14,055 bases of DNA. Origin: JBAYVY01 sp041674345. Lineage in GTDB: Bacteria; Planctomycetota; Phycisphaerae; Phycisphaerales; Zrk34. A program made the position numbers and the translations under genes. This document shows positions 13,901-14,055 of the stretch, in pieces. Each line of letters starts with the position of its first letter. Position 1 is the first letter of the stretch. The stretch lies in assembly GCA_041674345.1 (NCBI GenBank), contig JBAYVY010000048.1, positions 1-14,055 of the forward strand. Reading direction: 5' to 3'. The notes beneath the pieces are model-generated. The model was not told where the DNA came from and searched no databases. It worked only from the letters and a program-made list of their open reading frames with translations.

Positions 13901-14055
13901 GGATTTGAGCAAGGCGATGACCGCGATGATGACCGGATCGGTGGGATATGCCGAAGGCGATGCCCCCGCGGTGACAGGCAAACTCGATGTGAACGCGATG
14001 TTGAGCGACCTGTTCGACCCCACCCCCGGAAGCACCCCCACCCCCGGAAGCACCC
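10959..14055 (+). CDS. AsmA-like membrane-anchored protein, 3' end beyond the window
   Basis: An open frame of 1,032 codons to the window edge without a stop. AAGGGG lies six bases before the ATG at 10959; an in-frame ATG at 10935 lacks an RBS. A basic N-terminus (KKSRARRILRW) precedes one membrane helix, VLTLVGVLLLFVIVAAAAL (27-45). An AsmA-type opening follows: LSAINGSIRGTVSIEKMKLR, WFGGQTLDGVKLMD, GLWTLMMGGRNLGTIEVDQP. The rest is beta-rich and repetitive, with about four degenerate units of roughly 190 residues. The AsmA/TamB superfamily forms long grooves across the envelope and moves phospholipid or helps outer-membrane assembly; that role here is inferred. The DNA is extremely G-rich on the coding strand, with runs up to nine G. 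Two copies of a 20-bp palindromic word encode AKPQAAG, and the visible end is TPGSTPTPGST, written by CCCCCGGAAG words. Confidence 0.85.
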   Translation, partial: MNATNEQSDGKPVAMKKSRARRILRWVLTLVGVLLLFVIVAAAALPGILSGGWGKQRVLSAINGSIRGTVSIEKMKLRWFGGQTLDGVKLMDAEGKEVAKVKHVGVPVGLWTLMMGGRNLGTIEVDQPVLTVKANKGGGTNLTEAVTVREKKRAKPQAAGEPFALPVRFRLKLTDGKITVTPVEGADVVFDHVNVTANAAALNKPVTFDLSTLTQQGELSGKVAATGSVNLASGEVESLVDVNDLPTAGLDTLMNQGGVLTAALGPTLNAHAAMTVSETGGKLMLKAEAANLSANFDATATKETVIGSGQVKFTMTPALVRKLAERGGASGRLVGDVPVVLTIKLLKVPINGFTPSALAGDVTLVVGAGRLAPTQRDGEIAWSDFALTVRSENPAEQLQIAANGRFTAMDKRGSLIVGADVSKLFDAQGKLTIEQAVVDGDATLTDLPVALVDDLTGQQGRLLEAMGTQLTATATVRSDGKGRIDVAMKADSPTMTAVLPVVIGERIALPPGSSGRVTWTVPPAMLKKYVTDVSGYGVKAGQPIVLALETFDMPMPGGGKKLTPADVKLKATVTVKDVEVTEAGIAKPQAAGAMVGPVMVSRVVVLVDGQPMDKPHVTADLEWTAGEKGMVAQYAASGFVLNVDATTTLDERFQPGDILLMVDGKKTTSEPQPLTDLALQGRISKGFERFTLIGGSFGKLTYRLLPGVASASGTVKLTLSELDVPLKGFALGGVKAKANVAMPAVMLSGDPRIAGTTLSNGAADVTFDGPGNALKLTMNAKTQLPNQTSMGEMAVDADLKRILTDGKLNVMKATGTANVKLTDMPTAFVDALTKQDGLIVAMLGDKVNVDVTLDATGGSGERTANVAMHSALLDAEGAVSLAEGKPIEVTKPVTVNWTMRPDAFAKLAGTDATLIEPVKVTGTIRQLSWPAADAGSKNKLAGAKVDARFSAGKLSLQPKGTGGTLPGTATVSDLLLNISSADLSKAMTAMMTGSVGYAEGDAPAVTGKLDVNAMLSDLFDPTPGSTPTPGST
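11418..11437 (+). repeat. 20-bp palindromic word, copy 1, in the AsmA-like gene
   Basis: GCTAAGCCGCAAGCGGCGGG, containing the hairpin GCCGC-AA-GCGGC, is identical to 12714-12733. It encodes AKPQAAG. Confidence 0.9.
12714..12733 (+). repeat. 20-bp palindromic word, copy 2, in the AsmA-like gene
   Basis: Exact second copy of the word at 11418, in the same reading frame and again encoding AKPQAAG, 1,296 bp downstream. The sequences flanking the two copies are unrelated. Confidence 0.9.
14023..14055 (+). repeat. 18-bp tandem repeat built on CCCCCGGAAG
   Basis: CCCCCGGAAGCACCCCCA at 14023-14040 repeats from 14041 to the window end. It encodes the TPGSTPTPGST tract of the AsmA-like protein and may continue past the window. 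Confidence 0.9.

Overview
The window looks like chromosomal DNA of a GC-rich bacterium, most likely a planctomycete (possibly Phycisphaerae). This is inference. It rests on the group-1/2-like sigma-70 without region 1.1, a long AsmA-like protein in GC-rich G-run-laden DNA, REP-like CCACGGGT...ACCCGTGG palindromes of a kind I associate with that phylum, and sparse short operons. No rRNA, tRNA or CRISPR was found.

Layout. (1) 132-2435 (-): a full-length GH95 alpha-L-fucosidase-type enzyme. (2) 2541-4255: a graveyard of DNA-processing genes. It holds an internal fragment of a Vsr mismatch endonuclease, a REP-like repeat array, a 5'-truncated Y1 (RAYT/IS200-like) transposase, a truncated unknown gene, an HNH endonuclease with an internal deletion, and a C-terminal fragment of a DNA methyltransferase. 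Together these look like a collapsed restriction-modification/Vsr island. (3) 4256-5132: about 880 bp without a convincing gene. It contains a 330-bp segment bounded by 13-bp inverted repeats with a strong internal hairpin, then a cluster of the word CTTCCGGGG(G), including six tandem 10-bp units. (4) 5133-5753 (-): lexA, preceded on the same strand by an unknown gene (start 6393) with a good promoter and RBS. (5) 6855-7803 (-): two phage-structural-like small genes, one frameshifted. (6) 7802-8345 (+): two weakly supported small ORFs, one with a signal peptide. (7) 8408-9373 (-): a primary-type sigma factor, divergent from (8) 9648-10874 (+) nadA, quinolinate synthase. (9) 10959 to the window end (+): an AsmA-like membrane-anchored repeat protein that runs off the window; its reading frame has no stop in the 3.1 kb visible.

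The most unusual signal is a short DNA word, CCCCCGGAAG and its complement. Its 9-base core occurs 17 times between 4789 and 14050, far above chance. It lies in intergenic DNA and inside coding regions, where it is read in different frames (Pro-Pro-Glu in NadA, Pro-Gly-Ser in the AsmA-like protein, Ala-Ser-Gly-Gly in the gene before lexA). That points to action at the DNA level. A second, 20-bp palindromic word is duplicated exactly inside the AsmA-like gene. The housekeeping genes (lexA, sigma, nadA) share no pathway; the accessory material between them records repeated insertion and deletion.
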